The notes: generated by a model not told the origin, from the sequence alone. A stretch of DNA of 64,000 nucleotides from Nitrosomonas sp. (GCF_019752415.1 NZ_JAIEME010000035.1:49159-113158); one strand, 5' to 3'. Shown: positions 1 through 12,416, counted from the stretch's first letter. Numbers and translations are program-made.

Positions 1-546
1 AACCAGGATTTTTTTACCGTCGACATCGGACTTAACGGTTACTTTCTGGAGATTAAGAATTTCCTTCGGAAATAATTCCACCCCTTTTGTTTCTTCCAGC
101 CGTTTATCCGTTGAAACCAACAATTGGCCATCATCACCAATCAATACAACCCTTTCTGTATCTTTCATTTTGACGATTTCACTTAAGTATTGATCAATTT
201 GATCAATATTATGACGAATCAACTCACCCCGCACTGCCCAGGACAAAACCTGGCCAAAGCGTTCCTCTTCTTTCATATATTGCTGATCAGCGTATGCGCG
301 GGCTTGCTGTGTAATCAACACGCGCTCACCCTCAAGTTTCTTGGCCATATCAGATTCCACTTTACTCACTGCGATGGTTTTCCAAAGAAAAATTACCACA
401 ATGACGCCGACGAGCATCACAGCATACTTAGCAGGAAACTGCATGGTAGGAATTTTAGCCAAGATCTCAAATTTGGCGCTTAACATTGAAAAAAAAGTAT
501 TAACTGCGGATTGTTCATCTTGATTTTGTTTGTTCCGATCCGTCAT
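1..546 (-). CDS. Membrane-anchored protein of unknown function, cut by the left edge
   Basis: An open frame of 182 codons runs leftward from an ATG at 546 and leaves the window without a stop, so only the N-terminal part is visible. An AAGGAG Shine-Dalgarno lies four bases upstream of the start. The product has a polar N-terminus of about 40 residues, one strong transmembrane segment (about residues 41-58) and then a soluble region rich in charged residues, which ends in a stretch (VVLIGDDGQLLVSTDKR) resembling the PDC/Cache sensor fold of membrane receptors. That resemblance is inference. It is transcribed divergently from argH. I cannot name the family; a sensor or receptor with its output domain beyond the window edge is one possibility. 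Confidence 0.7.
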   Translation of the reverse strand, partial: MTDRNKQNQDEQSAVNTFFSMLSAKFEILAKIPTMQFPAKYAVMLVGVIVVIFLWKTIAVSKVESDMAKKLEGERVLITQQARAYADQQYMKEEERFGQVLSWAVRGELIRHNIDQIDQYLSEIVKMKDTERVVLIGDDGQLLVSTDKRLEETKGVELFPKEILNLQKVTVKSDVDGKKILV

Positions 547-824
547 GGATAACTCCTTGTGTATTTATGGGTAGTAGGGGAAAGCTCGAATTATCCACTA
601 ATCCTTAAGGAAGGAAAAGTGGCGTGTATCAATTAAATTTACTAGCAAACGCTGCAGCTAAGATTAAATCTGAAGTGACATGGTTCTTATGATTTTGTTT
701 CTACAAACTTGGCAGATAACATTCACCGTGCAAAAAATTGCAATGCCGCAAAATGACCGGCTATGCGTTTATGTTTTATAATCGACGCTTCTCACGGCAG
801 GAAATAAGGGATTATAGCAACACA

Positions 825-2231
825 ATGGATAATTACTCAGCATTAGAAAAAGAAAATAATAAAAAAACCTGGTCCGGACGGTTCAATGAGCCGGTCTCGG
901 CACTTGTGGCGCGCTATACCGCCTCTGTCGGTTTTGATCAGCGGTTGGCCGAATACGACATTCAGGGGTCACTGGCTCATGCACAAATGCTTACAGAGCA
1001 AGGAATTATCAGTAATGAAGACTTGCTAGATATCCAGCAAGGCTTAAATCAGATTCGTGATGAAATTCGTAATCAGCAATTTATTTGGTTGCTGGAACTA
1101 GAGGATGTGCATTTAAATATTGAGAAACGTTTGACTACTCTAGTCGGTGATGCCGGCAAACGCTTACATACCGGCCGTTCACGTAATGATCAAGTCGCTA
1201 CCGACATCCGATTGTTTTTGCGCACTGCAATTGATGAAATCATTGATTTGATCAAAGCCATGCAACACGCTTTATTAAATCTGGCGGAACAGCATATCCA
1301 TACCGTTATGCCAGGTTTTACTCACCTTCAAGTCGCGCAGCCTGTTTCCTTTGGTCATCATCTAATGGCTTATTTTGAAATGTTGAAACGCGACATCGGA
1401 CGATTAACTGATTGTAGAAAACGTGTGAATCAATTACCGCTGGGAGCAGCAGCACTGGCTGGCACCAGCTATCCGATCAATCGTGAACGGGTTGCAGAAA
1501 TACTGGGTTTTGATGGGATTTGCGAAAACTCGTTGGATGCTGTTTCAGACCGGGATTTTGCCATTGAATTTACCGCTTGTGCAGCCCTGATCATGACCCA
1601 TTTATCCCGCATGTCGGAAGAATTCATTTTATGGATGAATCCATCGTTCGGCTTTATTCAATTAGCCGACCGGTTTTGTACCGGTTCTTCGATCATGCCG
1701 CAAAAAAAGAATCCGGACGTCCCTGAATTAGTACGCGGCAAAACCGGTCGTATCAATGGCCATCTGGTTGCCCTGCTGACCTTGATGAAAGCACAGCCGC
1801 TCGCCTATAACAAGGACAACCAGGAAGACAAAGAACCGCTTTTTGATACTGTCGATACATTGACCGATACGTTACGGATCTATGCGGACATGCTCACCGG
1901 TGTTCGTGTTAACCAAGAAGCCATGCGCCACTCAGCATTACGTGGTTATGCCACAGCCACTGATCTGGCCGATTATTTGACTAAAAAAGGCATGCCTTTC
2001 CGCGATGCGCACGAGATTGTGGCAAAAGCAGTGCAATATGCGGAACAAAAAGGTTGCGATCTCGCTGATCTTGATCTGAATACGCTACAAAAATTTTCGC
2101 CACAGATTGAGCCAGACATTTTTGCTGTCTTGACGCTGGAAGGTTCAATGCAAAGCCGCAAGCACACCGGCGGAACAGCACCCGATCAAGTACAAAGAGC
2201 AATTAACCAAGCCAGGCAGTGGTTATCCTGA
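825..2231 (+). CDS. argH: Argininosuccinate lyase
   Basis: Cytosolic enzyme that splits argininosuccinate into arginine and fumarate, the last step of arginine synthesis. The product is 468 residues, the usual family length, and carries the fumarase/aspartase superfamily signature [12 protein letters not shown] (from about nucleotide 1684) and the TGRSRNDQ motif near residue 114. The frame is open upstream to 738, but the 29 extra residues do not resemble the family; the ATG at 825 puts the conserved KTWSGRF segment at the usual position near the N-terminus. No strong ribosome binding site is seen (an AAGGG lies about 14 bases upstream). It is followed after 35 bases by a kinase-like gene on the same strand, so the two may be cotranscribed. 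Confidence 0.95.
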   Translation: MDNYSALEKENNKKTWSGRFNEPVSALVARYTASVGFDQRLAEYDIQGSLAHAQMLTEQGIISNEDLLDIQQGLNQIRDEIRNQQFIWLLELEDVHLNIEKRLTTLVGDAGKRLHTGRSRNDQVATDIRLFLRTAIDEIIDLIKAMQHALLNLAEQHIHTVMPGFTHLQVAQPVSFGHHLMAYFEMLKRDIGRLTDCRKRVNQLPLGAAALAGTSYPINRERVAEILGFDGICENSLDAVSDRDFAIEFTACAALIMTHLSRMSEEFILWMNPSFGFIQLADRFCTGSSIMPQKKNPDVPELVRGKTGRINGHLVALLTLMKAQPLAYNKDNQEDKEPLFDTVDTLTDTLRIYADMLTGVRVNQEAMRHSALRGYATATDLADYLTKKGMPFRDAHEIVAKAVQYAEQKGCDLADLDLNTLQKFSPQIEPDIFAVLTLEGSMQSRKHTGGTAPDQVQRAINQARQWLS

Positions 2232-2266
2232 ATATACGTTCCAGCTGCTTTTAAAGAGACAAACAT

Positions 2267-3151
2267 ATGGATGCCTGGGATCAAATCAGCACACAAATTT
2301 CCACAACCAGCGGCCACCCCTTCAAGATAAAAGACACCCGCCCAATTAGCGGGGGTTGTATTAATCAAACCTATTGTATTGGTGATGGCGCACAACATTA
2401 TTTTGTTAAATTGAACTCGCCCGGCAATCTTTCTATGTTTGAAGCGGAAGTTGCCGGATTAATGGAAATCCATCAGTCACACACCGTACGTGTACCACTA
2501 CCCGTCTGCTTTGGCCAAAATGATCACGCTGCCTGGCTGGTTCTGGAATACCTGGATTTGAACGCTGGCAACCGCGGCAAAGCATCCGACTTGGGCATAC
2601 AGCTTGCAGCCATGCACCGTACTGTTTCCAAACAATTTGGCTGGATTCGTGATAATACAATCGGACAAACCCCGCAAATTAATACCGCTTCTTCCGATTG
2701 GACTAACTTCTGGAAAATGCATCGCCTAGGGTATCAATTAGATCTGGCTAAAACCAATGGATTTAACGGAAAATTGCAAAAATTAGGGGAGCAATTATTA
2801 ATCGATCTGGATGAATTCTTTTCGGGTGTAACACCATCCCCATCACTTTTACATGGCGATCTCTGGAGTGGCAATTATGCCTATGATGGCTCAGGAAATC
2901 CGGTACTGTTTGACCCTGCCGTATATTACGGTGATCGTGAAACGGATATTGCCATGACTGAGCTTTTTGGCGGCCTTCCGGCCGATTTTTATTCTGCTTA
3001 CCGATATGATTATCCGTTGGATTCCGGGTATAATGTTCGCAAGGTTGTGTATAACCTCTATCATATTCTTAATCACATGAACCTTTTTGGTAGTAGCTAC
3101 TGCCACCAAGCTGAGCAAATGATGGATCGATTACTTGCTGAAATTCGTTAA
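2267..3151 (+). CDS. Fructosamine/ketosamine-3-kinase family protein
   Basis: 294-residue protein of the fructosamine kinase family (aminoglycoside phosphotransferase fold). Bacterial members phosphorylate ribulosamine- or fructosamine-modified amines or proteins so that the sugar adduct decays, a deglycation repair role; the substrate here is inferred from family only. The catalytic-loop motif HGDLWSGN is at residues 196-203 (Asp198 as predicted base) and the metal-binding DPAVYYGDRETDIAM segment follows near residue 217. The N-terminal lobe shows the GGCINQTY glycine-rich turn (29-36). It lies 35 bases after argH and 87 bases before pyrG, so it probably belongs to the argH transcript. Confidence 0.88.
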   Translation: MDAWDQISTQISTTSGHPFKIKDTRPISGGCINQTYCIGDGAQHYFVKLNSPGNLSMFEAEVAGLMEIHQSHTVRVPLPVCFGQNDHAAWLVLEYLDLNAGNRGKASDLGIQLAAMHRTVSKQFGWIRDNTIGQTPQINTASSDWTNFWKMHRLGYQLDLAKTNGFNGKLQKLGEQLLIDLDEFFSGVTPSPSLLHGDLWSGNYAYDGSGNPVLFDPAVYYGDRETDIAMTELFGGLPADFYSAYRYDYPLDSGYNVRKVVYNLYHILNHMNLFGSSYCHQAEQMMDRLLAEIR

Positions 3152-3231
3152 TAAATACTGAAAAAGTTGTCTGCTAAAAAGTCATGCAAAAACTCTCTCA
3201 CAATTCTCCTGAATTATTCTAGTTACGATAA

Positions 3232-4914
<1,683 letters not shown>

Positions 4915-4948
4915 CAATATCGCAGTAGAAATAATACTAATTCAATAA

Positions 4949-6246
<1,298 letters not shown>

Positions 6247-6247
<1 letters not shown>

Positions 6248-6540
6248 TGAAGCTTTTGAGTTTTATACTGCTGCTACTGATTGCTGCGATGCAGTATCCC
6301 TTATGGTACGGTAAAGCAAGCTGGCTTAAAGTCTGGCAGGCCGATCAAGATGTTGTTACAGCACGTGAAAATAATTTAATACTGCAGAATCGCAACAACA
6401 AGCTTGAGGCCGAAGTGAATGACCTGAAACAAGGCCTTGAAGCAATTGAAGAACGCGCTCGTAGTGACCTTGGCATGATCAAGGAAGGGGAGATACTTTT
6501 TCAGATTGTCAAAAGTACATCACCCCAACCTTCGCGATAA
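6247..6540 (+). CDS. ftsB: Cell division protein FtsB
   Basis: Small bitopic inner-membrane protein of the divisome (FtsQ-FtsB-FtsL complex). The 97-residue product has a short N-terminal transmembrane segment (about residues 3-20), the conserved YPLWYGK segment just after it, and a predicted coiled coil (about 30-70, asparagine/glutamate rich) ending in RARSDLGMIKEGEILFQIV, the typical FtsB C-terminal motif. The start codon overlaps the eno stop by one base. Downstream, 286 bases to htpX show no further gene. Confidence 0.93.
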
Positions 6541-6826
6541 TTTCACACTACGCTGTTTGCCCAGTAATGATCAAAGATCATCCATCGGTGAATTACTCTG
6601 TCTTATTTCCGTACTTACTTTCAGAAAATACTGAATTCATTTGAACGGTACAAGAAATCTGGCACCTAAATTATTAGGTTTAAGATCTCTAGTAGTCAAT
6701 TTGAATAACATTCCGTCAGCAGCCCAATCAGAAAAATTCAAATATAATCCGCTTGAAAAGTGAAAAAAAGCTCACATATCAACACCAGCTTTGTTCTGTA
6801 TTTTATCGATATCATGGAGTAAAGGA

Positions 6827-7708
6827 ATGAAAAGAATTATACTTTTTTTAGCAACTAACTTGGCCATTATTGTTGTCCTTAGCATTACACTAAGACTATT
6901 TGGATTCGAAAGAATTTTAGACGAGCAAGGAACAGGTCTGGACATCAATTCCCTATTACTGTTCGCATCAGTATTTGGATTTGGCGGCTCGTTTATGTCA
7001 CTTGCTCTGTCAAAGTGGACAGCAAAACGATTTACCGGTGCACAAGTTATTGAAATTCCACGTAATGCGCAAGAACACTGGCTAATCACCACCGTGCAAC
7101 GGCAGGCAAAAATAGCCGGTATCGGTATGCCGGAAGTTGCCATCTTTAACGCGCCGGATGTCAATGCTTTTGCCACAGGAATGTCTAAAAATTCCGCACT
7201 GGTCGCGGTCAGTACCGGGCTCTTAAATACCATGAGCCAGGATGAAGCTGAAGCCGTACTCGCGCATGAAGTCAGTCATATTGCCAATGGGGACATGGTG
7301 ACATTGGCGCTGATTCAGGGTGTCGTCAACACATTTGTGATTTTTCTGTCGCGTGTCATTGGACACACTGTGGATCGTGTCGTATTTAAAACAGAAAATG
7401 GGCATGGTCCTGCTTTCTGGGTTACCACCATCATTGCTGAAATCGTTCTGGGTGTGTTGGCCAGTATTATTGTTATGTGGTTTAGCCGCCAACGTGAATT
7501 CCGTGCCGATGCCGGTGGTGCCAGTTTAGCGGGCAGAAACAAAATGATCGCTGCATTGCGGCGCTTACAATTAACTCACGAACAGGCACATTTACCGGAT
7601 CAGTTGGCCGCTTTTGGTATTTCCGGAGGGAGTAGCGGACTCATGCGCTTATTCATGTCACACCCGCCGCTGGAAGAAAGAATTGCAGCACTTGAGGCGC
7701 AACGCTAG
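6827..7708 (+). CDS. htpX: Membrane zinc metalloprotease HtpX
   Basis: Inner-membrane M48 protease involved in quality control of membrane proteins, complementing FtsH. From the ATG at 6827 the product is 293 residues, the same length as E. coli HtpX; the open frame extends upstream to a TTG at 6791 but those 12 residues are not family-like, and a GGAG lies 7 bases before 6827. Two N-terminal transmembrane segments precede the zinc site HEVSH (residues 147-151), two further membrane segments follow, and the third ligand Glu lies in the FRADAGGA segment. The gene ends just before a strong hairpin terminator. Confidence 0.96.
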   Translation: MKRIILFLATNLAIIVVLSITLRLFGFERILDEQGTGLDINSLLLFASVFGFGGSFMSLALSKWTAKRFTGAQVIEIPRNAQEHWLITTVQRQAKIAGIGMPEVAIFNAPDVNAFATGMSKNSALVAVSTGLLNTMSQDEAEAVLAHEVSHIANGDMVTLALIQGVVNTFVIFLSRVIGHTVDRVVFKTENGHGPAFWVTTIIAEIVLGVLASIIVMWFSRQREFRADAGGASLAGRNKMIAALRRLQLTHEQAHLPDQLAAFGISGGSSGLMRLFMSHPPLEERIAALEAQR

Positions 7709-7730
7709 TATTCGCTGCATTACGCTCTGT

Positions 7731-7770
7731 GAAAACGCCATATCATCGCACTGGTATGGCGTTTTCATTT
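7731..7770 (+). terminator. Rho-independent terminator after htpX
   Basis: Perfect 12-base inverted repeat GAAAACGCCATA (7731-7742) / TATGGCGTTTTC (7755-7766) with a 12-base loop, followed by ATTTTCT. It lies 22 bases after the htpX stop. The A-rich and T-rich flanks make it potentially bidirectional, so it could also end transcription of the leftward gene at 7860-8204. Confidence 0.85.
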
Positions 7771-7859
7771 TCTGTATCGGATAAAAAATACATCCTTCCT
7801 AAAACGCAGGAATGTATTCTTTGAAGATTCTGTTGTTATTCTTGGAGATAGCAAGCCGA

Positions 7860-8204
7860 TTAATAGGACGTTTCTCTGGAGAAATCTTGCCAGATAAAAG
7901 GAGGATTAACCGATGGTTTGGTTGGAATAAAGAAAGTAGCTGCATCAAGCACGCCCACTAAACTACGACCGACTGTATGCATGATACCCATTGCCAAACC
8001 AATTGTCGCACCATAAACTGGTCCCTCTTTCTGGCCAGTTAAAATAACGTTCTTAGGTAACTCCACCCACCCAGTAACCGCATTAGCAATACCACTTACA
8101 AATTTCTCGCTTGAGTTACCAAAATAACTGTCAGACGCAACAGCTTGAGACGAGAAAAGAAAAAATATAGAAAGCAGTAAAGATAATTTAGCAATTCTTC
8201 TCAT
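7860..8204 (-). CDS. Small exported protein, TIGR04073-type (exosortase system-associated)
   Basis: The product from the ATG at 8204 is 114 residues with a classical signal peptide (MRRIAKLSLLLSIFFLFSSQAVAS, cleavage near residue 22) and an AAGGAG 8 bases before the start; an upstream TTG at 8207 is less likely. The mature part has SSEKFVSGIANAVTGWVELPKNV and a glycine-rich amphipathic stretch (GATIGLAMGIMHTVGRSLVGVLDAATFFIP) ending in a Pro/Trp/Tyr tail, the layout of the family described as exosortase system-associated TIGR04073. No exosortase gene is in this window, so a functional link cannot be judged. The role is unknown. Confidence 0.65.
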   Translation of the reverse strand: MRRIAKLSLLLSIFFLFSSQAVASDSYFGNSSEKFVSGIANAVTGWVELPKNVILTGQKEGPVYGATIGLAMGIMHTVGRSLVGVLDAATFFIPTKPSVNPPFIWQDFSRETSY

Positions 8205-8361
8205 CAAAAAAACTCCTTTATTCGATTTTAAAATTAGATTTCTGTTTTCAGTTAAGTTAAGAAACGAACAGAAATTTATTCGAAGTTTACCCCTTCATAT
8301 CTAAACAAACAATTCATGATTACAGCTCAATTAACTATTAACTAATTTAGCTTGCTATATT

Positions 8362-8976
8362 TTAACCACCTAGACTGCGATCTTGTTTTTTGTACCAAGC
8401 AAGAGCTTGCTCAAAATGTTTGACCTCAAAATCTGGCCAATATTCTTCTCTCACATAAATATCTGCATATACCGATTGAGCAGGCAAGAAACCACTCAAT
8501 CGCCTCCCGCCGCCCCAACGAACAATCAAATCGATTCTAGAAACATCTTCCGATCGTAACTTGCCCGTTTTAAGGCCATTTAAATCCCATTCCCAACCAT
8601 AATTAACCAGTAAATTTACTTTAATACCTTTTCCTTTACGTTGTCGAAATTGTTTTAAACTGATAGGAAATTGTAATGAAGAATCATCGCCCACAACTAG
8701 CAATGCAGCCCCTCGATCAGAAATTTCATTTACAAATGTTAAAGTAGCGGTACTAAAGGCTTTTTTTTGTATATTTGGTCGTTTGGTATTGTCTTGAGTA
8801 AAGCAATAAACAGATATTTCCTTAATTCCTCTTTTTTTACATTCTTCGAATAATAATAAACCTGGGGCGATTCCATGGGAATAACCTGCGTCTCTCGTTA
8901 ATCCATGGCTTAACGCCCATCTACGATTACCATCCGGTATAAACCCAATATGATTCGGTGTATTAATTTTTGACAT
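8362..8976 (-). CDS. Undecaprenyl diphosphate synthase family (short cis-prenyltransferase)
   Basis: 204-residue member of the UppS family, which condenses isopentenyl diphosphate onto farnesyl diphosphate to make cis-polyprenyl diphosphates, lipid carriers for wall and polysaccharide synthesis. The N-terminal motif HIGFIPDGNRRWA (with the catalytic Asp) is intact, as are EISVYCFTQDNTKRP and the C-terminal DLIVRWGGGRRLSGFLPAQSVYAD. At 204 residues it is about 40-50 shorter than a housekeeping UppS, mainly between the conserved blocks, and IVRTGGE-type residues are altered to IVRWGGG. It is probably a second, specialised prenyltransferase rather than the essential one, and stands alone. Confidence 0.8.
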   Translation of the reverse strand: MSKINTPNHIGFIPDGNRRWALSHGLTRDAGYSHGIAPGLLLFEECKKRGIKEISVYCFTQDNTKRPNIQKKAFSTATLTFVNEISDRGAALLVVGDDSSLQFPISLKQFRQRKGKGIKVNLLVNYGWEWDLNGLKTGKLRSEDVSRIDLIVRWGGGRRLSGFLPAQSVYADIYVREEYWPDFEVKHFEQALAWYKKQDRSLGG

Positions 8977-9413
8977 TTATCATTTCTAATTAACTATTGT
9001 TGATTTTCTCGACCACAAATGAGGGCTGAAAAATTAACATTGCCATCCACAACCTTGCATTAATCGACTTTTGTCAATTAACCTTGCGAATGTAAGCTTT
9101 TGTCAACCTGAGAACCTTGCGAATTGGCCCATCTGTCAACCAGCCCCAAAAATCAAATTGCACCGCACGCTTGAGATATCTGTTCACCGAATCGGAAAAT
9201 CTGATAACTGATTTATTAAGATTTCAGTTTGATTCTCGTGCATATATGCAACTAACTCTAAGATAACCGACTGAGCGGAACCAGCTTGCAGGCATAAGAC
9301 CTTGTGCAGAAGAGCACAAAATTTGCGAAGCAAATTCCCCGCTGAAAACTGTCCGGTTGAACTTGAGATTCTCCGCTGTATTGCCAAGAGGAATCTCAAG
9401 TAGATCAAATTGA
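8977..9413. other. Intergenic stretch with imperfect tandem repeats
   Basis: About 440 bases without a convincing gene. Three imperfect direct repeats starting AACCTTGC begin at 9051, 9080 and 9113; the first two carry TTTTGTCAA and the third CTGTCAA at the same place in the unit. Further right is an 11-base perfect inverted repeat, listed separately. An open frame of 74 codons at 9184-9408 on the minus strand has no family resemblance and covers the inverted repeat, so I do not call it. Confidence 0.5.
9361..9401. repeat. 11-base perfect inverted repeat
   Basis: ACTTGAGATTC (9361-9371) and GAATCTCAAGT (9391-9401) are perfect complements separated by 19 bases. It sits 13 bases beyond the stop of the small DUF1328-type gene (minus strand), so it may be its terminator, but there is no T-run after the stem. 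Confidence 0.5.
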
Positions 9414-9581
9414 TTATGGGGGGGGAGTACGTCTACCTGTTATAAAGAAAATTATAGCCATGATGATACCGACTATGAATGCAATCCATGCTATTTCCGT
9501 AGCAGTACCTGCGATTTCACTAAACCCTAAAACAGCTGCAATTAATGCGATAACTAAAAATGTAAGAGCCCAATTAAACAT
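9414..9581 (-). CDS. DUF1328 (YtjA-family) small membrane protein
   Basis: 55-codon gene read leftward from ATG 9581 to TAA 9414. The product begins MFNWALTFLVIALIAAVLGF, continues SEIAGTATEIAW and ends in a second hydrophobic segment and RRTPPP, matching the DUF1328 family of two-segment inner-membrane peptides whose N-terminus is typically MFNWALTFL. Members of this family are widespread in proteobacteria and often sit among stress-related membrane genes; their function is unknown. A GGAGTAG stretch precedes the start. It is followed upstream (to the right) by two more membrane genes on the same strand. Confidence 0.85.
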   Translation of the reverse strand: MFNWALTFLVIALIAAVLGFSEIAGTATEIAWIAFIVGIIMAIIFFITGRRTPPP

Positions 9582-9700
9582 TTTCTACTCCTTATTTAGG
9601 ATTAAATAAATTATGAACATATTCATCTGAATTTTGGAAAAAGCCGGTACGGCATCCCAAATTTTTCTGAACATATGATATGAAATACCGTTAACAGGCC

Positions 9701-9775
9701 CTAGTGCACGAATAACGCTATGAGAATAATAATAGGAATGGGGACACCTATAAGAAATAAAAGTATTGAACGCAT
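9701..9775 (-). CDS. 24-residue hydrophobic membrane peptide
   Basis: A very short gene from ATG 9775 to TAG 9701 encodes MRSILLFLIGVPIPIIILIA plus LFVH. It has an AAGGAAA ribosome binding site 9 bases before the start, which is why I call it despite its size. The peptide is a single membrane span with a central PIP kink; near-identical 20-25 residue peptides are, from memory, found as unnamed small proteins in other proteobacteria. It lies between the DUF1328 gene and a large membrane gene on the same strand. Role unknown. Confidence 0.6.
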   Translation of the reverse strand: MRSILLFLIGVPIPIIILIALFVH

Positions 9776-9808
9776 TTTGTTTGTTTCCTTAATGAGTTAG
9801 TTGTGTAA

Positions 9809-10756
9809 TTACATGTCCCGTTGCCGACCGCCGTAGGTGGCCGAAAAACTGGCAACGAATGCACCGATAAGTAGCGAGATAAACAACCACAGCGATGCAT
9901 AAGAGGAAGCTTTACGTGCTTGATCAGCCGCTTCTTTTGAGATTGTTTCAGCATCTTGTAGTTTTTCCTGGATACGGGTAAATGTATCTCTTACCCGCTT
10001 CTCAGCATTTTGTTGAGTCAAATCGGTGTGCTGTGCTACCACTTGACCTATATAACGAATGTCTTCTTCGGGGAGGTTTTTCGTTTGTATGGAATTTATG
10101 AAAATACGGGCAACTTCGAGTGTTCCGGTTGCGGGTATAACCGCACTTGAATCTGTGCTCACATCTTTCCTGAACAGTGAATCAATGAAGTAATCCATTG
10201 AGCTACTCTCAGAATTGGAATTCACTATCCCAGACCCTGCAGTGGAAGCAACACTTACAGTTGCAGCCGCCGCAGTGGTGGCAACACCCCTCGCCACGGT
10301 AGCTCCAGCCTGTATTCCGCCGCTGATGATCGACCCGATTACCGTAGTTAGTATCACTGCAGTTGCAAGCGTAGCGACAGCCCAAGCCAAGAAACCATGC
10401 GCGGTATCGCGAAAGTAAACCTCGTCCGAATGTACTGCAATCCACTTTGTCCTCAGTCTGCCGGAAAGATAACCGCCTATTCCGGAAGCAAAAAGTTGTG
10501 TAAAGGTCAGCCAAAGGATGGTTGATACACCGAAAGTCATAGCACTGACCCCGTTGTGCGACCACGGCGATACCGAAGATAGTCCCAAACCTGTTCCCAA
10601 AATAAGAAGGATAAGCGATAGAGCAGCAATTGCTGCCGCTCCAGCCACGATAGCACCCCAAGAAACTGCACTTGCCTGCGTTTGTATAGGAACAGTAGTG
10701 ATACCAGTTTTTTCTTGTTTGAGTACGTCAGATGTTGCGGTATTAGAAGTAGTCAT
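9809..10756 (-). CDS. Multi-pass membrane protein of unknown function
   Basis: 315 residues from ATG 10756. After a polar N-terminus (1-28) comes SAVSWGAIVAGAAAIAALSLILLILGTGLGLSSV, then membrane segments near 75-100, 125-150 and 285-305; the region between about 175 and 280 is soluble and carries a coiled-coil-like helix rich in Gln/Glu/Ala. The opening 'SWGAIxAG' plus alternating small residues is shared by a family of uncharacterised membrane proteins (some annotated PhnA-like or general-stress-like). It forms a leftward group with the 24-residue peptide and the DUF1328 gene, all membrane proteins. I cannot assign a function. Confidence 0.75.
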   Translation of the reverse strand: MTTSNTATSDVLKQEKTGITTVPIQTQASAVSWGAIVAGAAAIAALSLILLILGTGLGLSSVSPWSHNGVSAMTFGVSTILWLTFTQLFASGIGGYLSGRLRTKWIAVHSDEVYFRDTAHGFLAWAVATLATAVILTTVIGSIISGGIQAGATVARGVATTAAAATVSVASTAGSGIVNSNSESSSMDYFIDSLFRKDVSTDSSAVIPATGTLEVARIFINSIQTKNLPEEDIRYIGQVVAQHTDLTQQNAEKRVRDTFTRIQEKLQDAETISKEAADQARKASSYASLWLFISLLIGAFVASFSATYGGRQRDM

Positions 10757-11106
10757 AAGATATCTTCATGAAGTGTTAAAATAAAATTTTCGCGTAAACT
10801 CCTGGCACGTGTCTGTTCGCTGTCGCACTTTGTTTTTTAAATCGCGTAAACATTCTAAATTAAACCATAGCATGGTTACGCTATATGGTTGATCACACTT
10901 CGAATTCCCGCTCGATTGCCATGATTATTTCCAGGATGCGTAACATCTCGACAACCTTAAGTCCAAACATCCAAAAATAAATTTCATATTTCACAAACTT
11001 TCTAAAAGAAATCAATATTGATGTCGATATCCTTTCTCATATCGTAACAGACCGGTTTTGTTGACAGTCTGCAACCAGATTTATGTGATTGAAGGGGTAT
11101 TAGAAT
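10757..11106. other. Divergent intergenic region
   Basis: 350 bases between two divergently transcribed genes, so it should hold promoters for both. I see no gene, no clear operator and no repeat in it. Confidence 0.4.
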
Positions 11107-12390
11107 ATGGAAGGACTTATCGTTGAACCATCCAGAACGTATCAAAAACTTCTATCGTCTGCGATTGAATCTGGCGGACTTGAAACAAAGCAGGTTTCAA
11201 CCGGCGAAGAAGCCCTGACATTGCTTAAGCAGCAGCCTTTTGATTTGGTATTTATTGCAATGCATTTACAGGATATGGATGGTCCAAAGTTTTCGTCACA
11301 TCTGCGTGCCGATTCCCGCACCCGGCAAATACCGCTGGTTATGGTTACTTCGAATGAAGATAAAGAATTATTGGACGAAGCATTTTCAGCAGGTGTAACA
11401 AAAATATTTGCTAAACATGAATTGGACAAAATCACCAGTTATGCTGCTCAGTTTTCTAGAAAAAACGGCAGCAAAACCATGTCGGGGCACATCTTATATA
11501 TTGAAGGCAGTCCATCAGTTGTCAACTTAACATCGGCGGTGTTAAGAGACAACGGCTATACCGTCGATCATTTCGCCACGGGTGAAGAGGGGTTAGAAGC
11601 ATTCCAGAAGAATGCCTACGATTTAGTGTTGACCGATATATTGCTCAAAGGCAAATTAAATGGCCAGGGAACTGTCAAAGCATTACGGCACCTTGCTGAG
11701 GATAATAAAAAATATGTGCCCTTATTGGTATTCTCGGTGCTTGATGATACCGCACACAAAGTAGAATTGTTGCGCTTGGGAGCCAATGATTACGTTACCA
11801 AACCCCTAATCCAAGAAGAATTGCTTGCAAGAGTCAGCAATCTAATTACCAGTAAGAAGTTACTGGATAAGACAGTCGCCCAGCAACATGTCATGCAGGA
11901 ATTAACAGTAAAGGATCCATTGACCGGTTTGTATAATCGCTACTTTATGATGGAAGCTGTTTCATCAAGATTGCGCGAAGCAACACGTCATAGTATTCCC
12001 TATAGCCTGATTATAGTGAATATCGATAAATTCAATATAATCAATGAGAATTACGGTCACTTAACGGGTGATTTGGTATTGAAAGAGATTGCTTCCGAAT
12101 TAGTTAAACCTACTCGCAAAGAAGATATCGTTGCGCGTTATGATGGCGAAGAATTTGTTTTGTTACTGTCCCACTGCAATATTTCTAATGCAACGATCAT
12201 TGCAGAAAAAATACGGCAAGCTATTGAAAATTTGCATCCATCAGACCTGAATGTGACCGCAAGCCTTGGCGTCGCAGAGATGCAACCGGATTCGATCGAA
12301 AGTTTCCCTGAATTATTTAAAGCCACCCATGATGCTATTAATCAAGCCAAATCAAATGGCGGCAATCAAGTCATCGCACGCCACCTATAA
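11107..12390 (+). CDS. Two-receiver diguanylate cyclase-type response regulator (REC-REC-GGDEF)
   Basis: 427-residue cytosolic signalling protein: receiver 1 (about 1-118), receiver 2 (about 126-245), GGDEF domain (about 262-427). GGDEF domains make c-di-GMP from two GTP. Receiver 1 has Ala51 where the phosphorylated Asp is expected (DLVFIAMHLQDMDG), whereas receiver 2 keeps Asp177 (DLVLTDILL) and the Lys of YVTKP, so only the second can be phosphorylated. The signature loop reads DGEEF (346-350) in place of GG[DE]EF; the first Gly is Asp, so cyclase activity is uncertain, though DPLTGLYNR and NIDKFNIINE are intact. It stands alone, convergent with the acyltransferase gene that follows; no kinase is adjacent. 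Confidence 0.88.
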   Translation: MEGLIVEPSRTYQKLLSSAIESGGLETKQVSTGEEALTLLKQQPFDLVFIAMHLQDMDGPKFSSHLRADSRTRQIPLVMVTSNEDKELLDEAFSAGVTKIFAKHELDKITSYAAQFSRKNGSKTMSGHILYIEGSPSVVNLTSAVLRDNGYTVDHFATGEEGLEAFQKNAYDLVLTDILLKGKLNGQGTVKALRHLAEDNKKYVPLLVFSVLDDTAHKVELLRLGANDYVTKPLIQEELLARVSNLITSKKLLDKTVAQQHVMQELTVKDPLTGLYNRYFMMEAVSSRLREATRHSIPYSLIIVNIDKFNIINENYGHLTGDLVLKEIASELVKPTRKEDIVARYDGEEFVLLLSHCNISNATIIAEKIRQAIENLHPSDLNVTASLGVAEMQPDSIESFPELFKATHDAINQAKSNGGNQVIARHL

Positions 12391-12416
12391 AAATGCCCGG
12401 ATGTTCATAAGCTTCA

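Noticed and set aside
6772..7233. 153-codon open frame on the minus strand
   Set aside because: Antisense to htpX.
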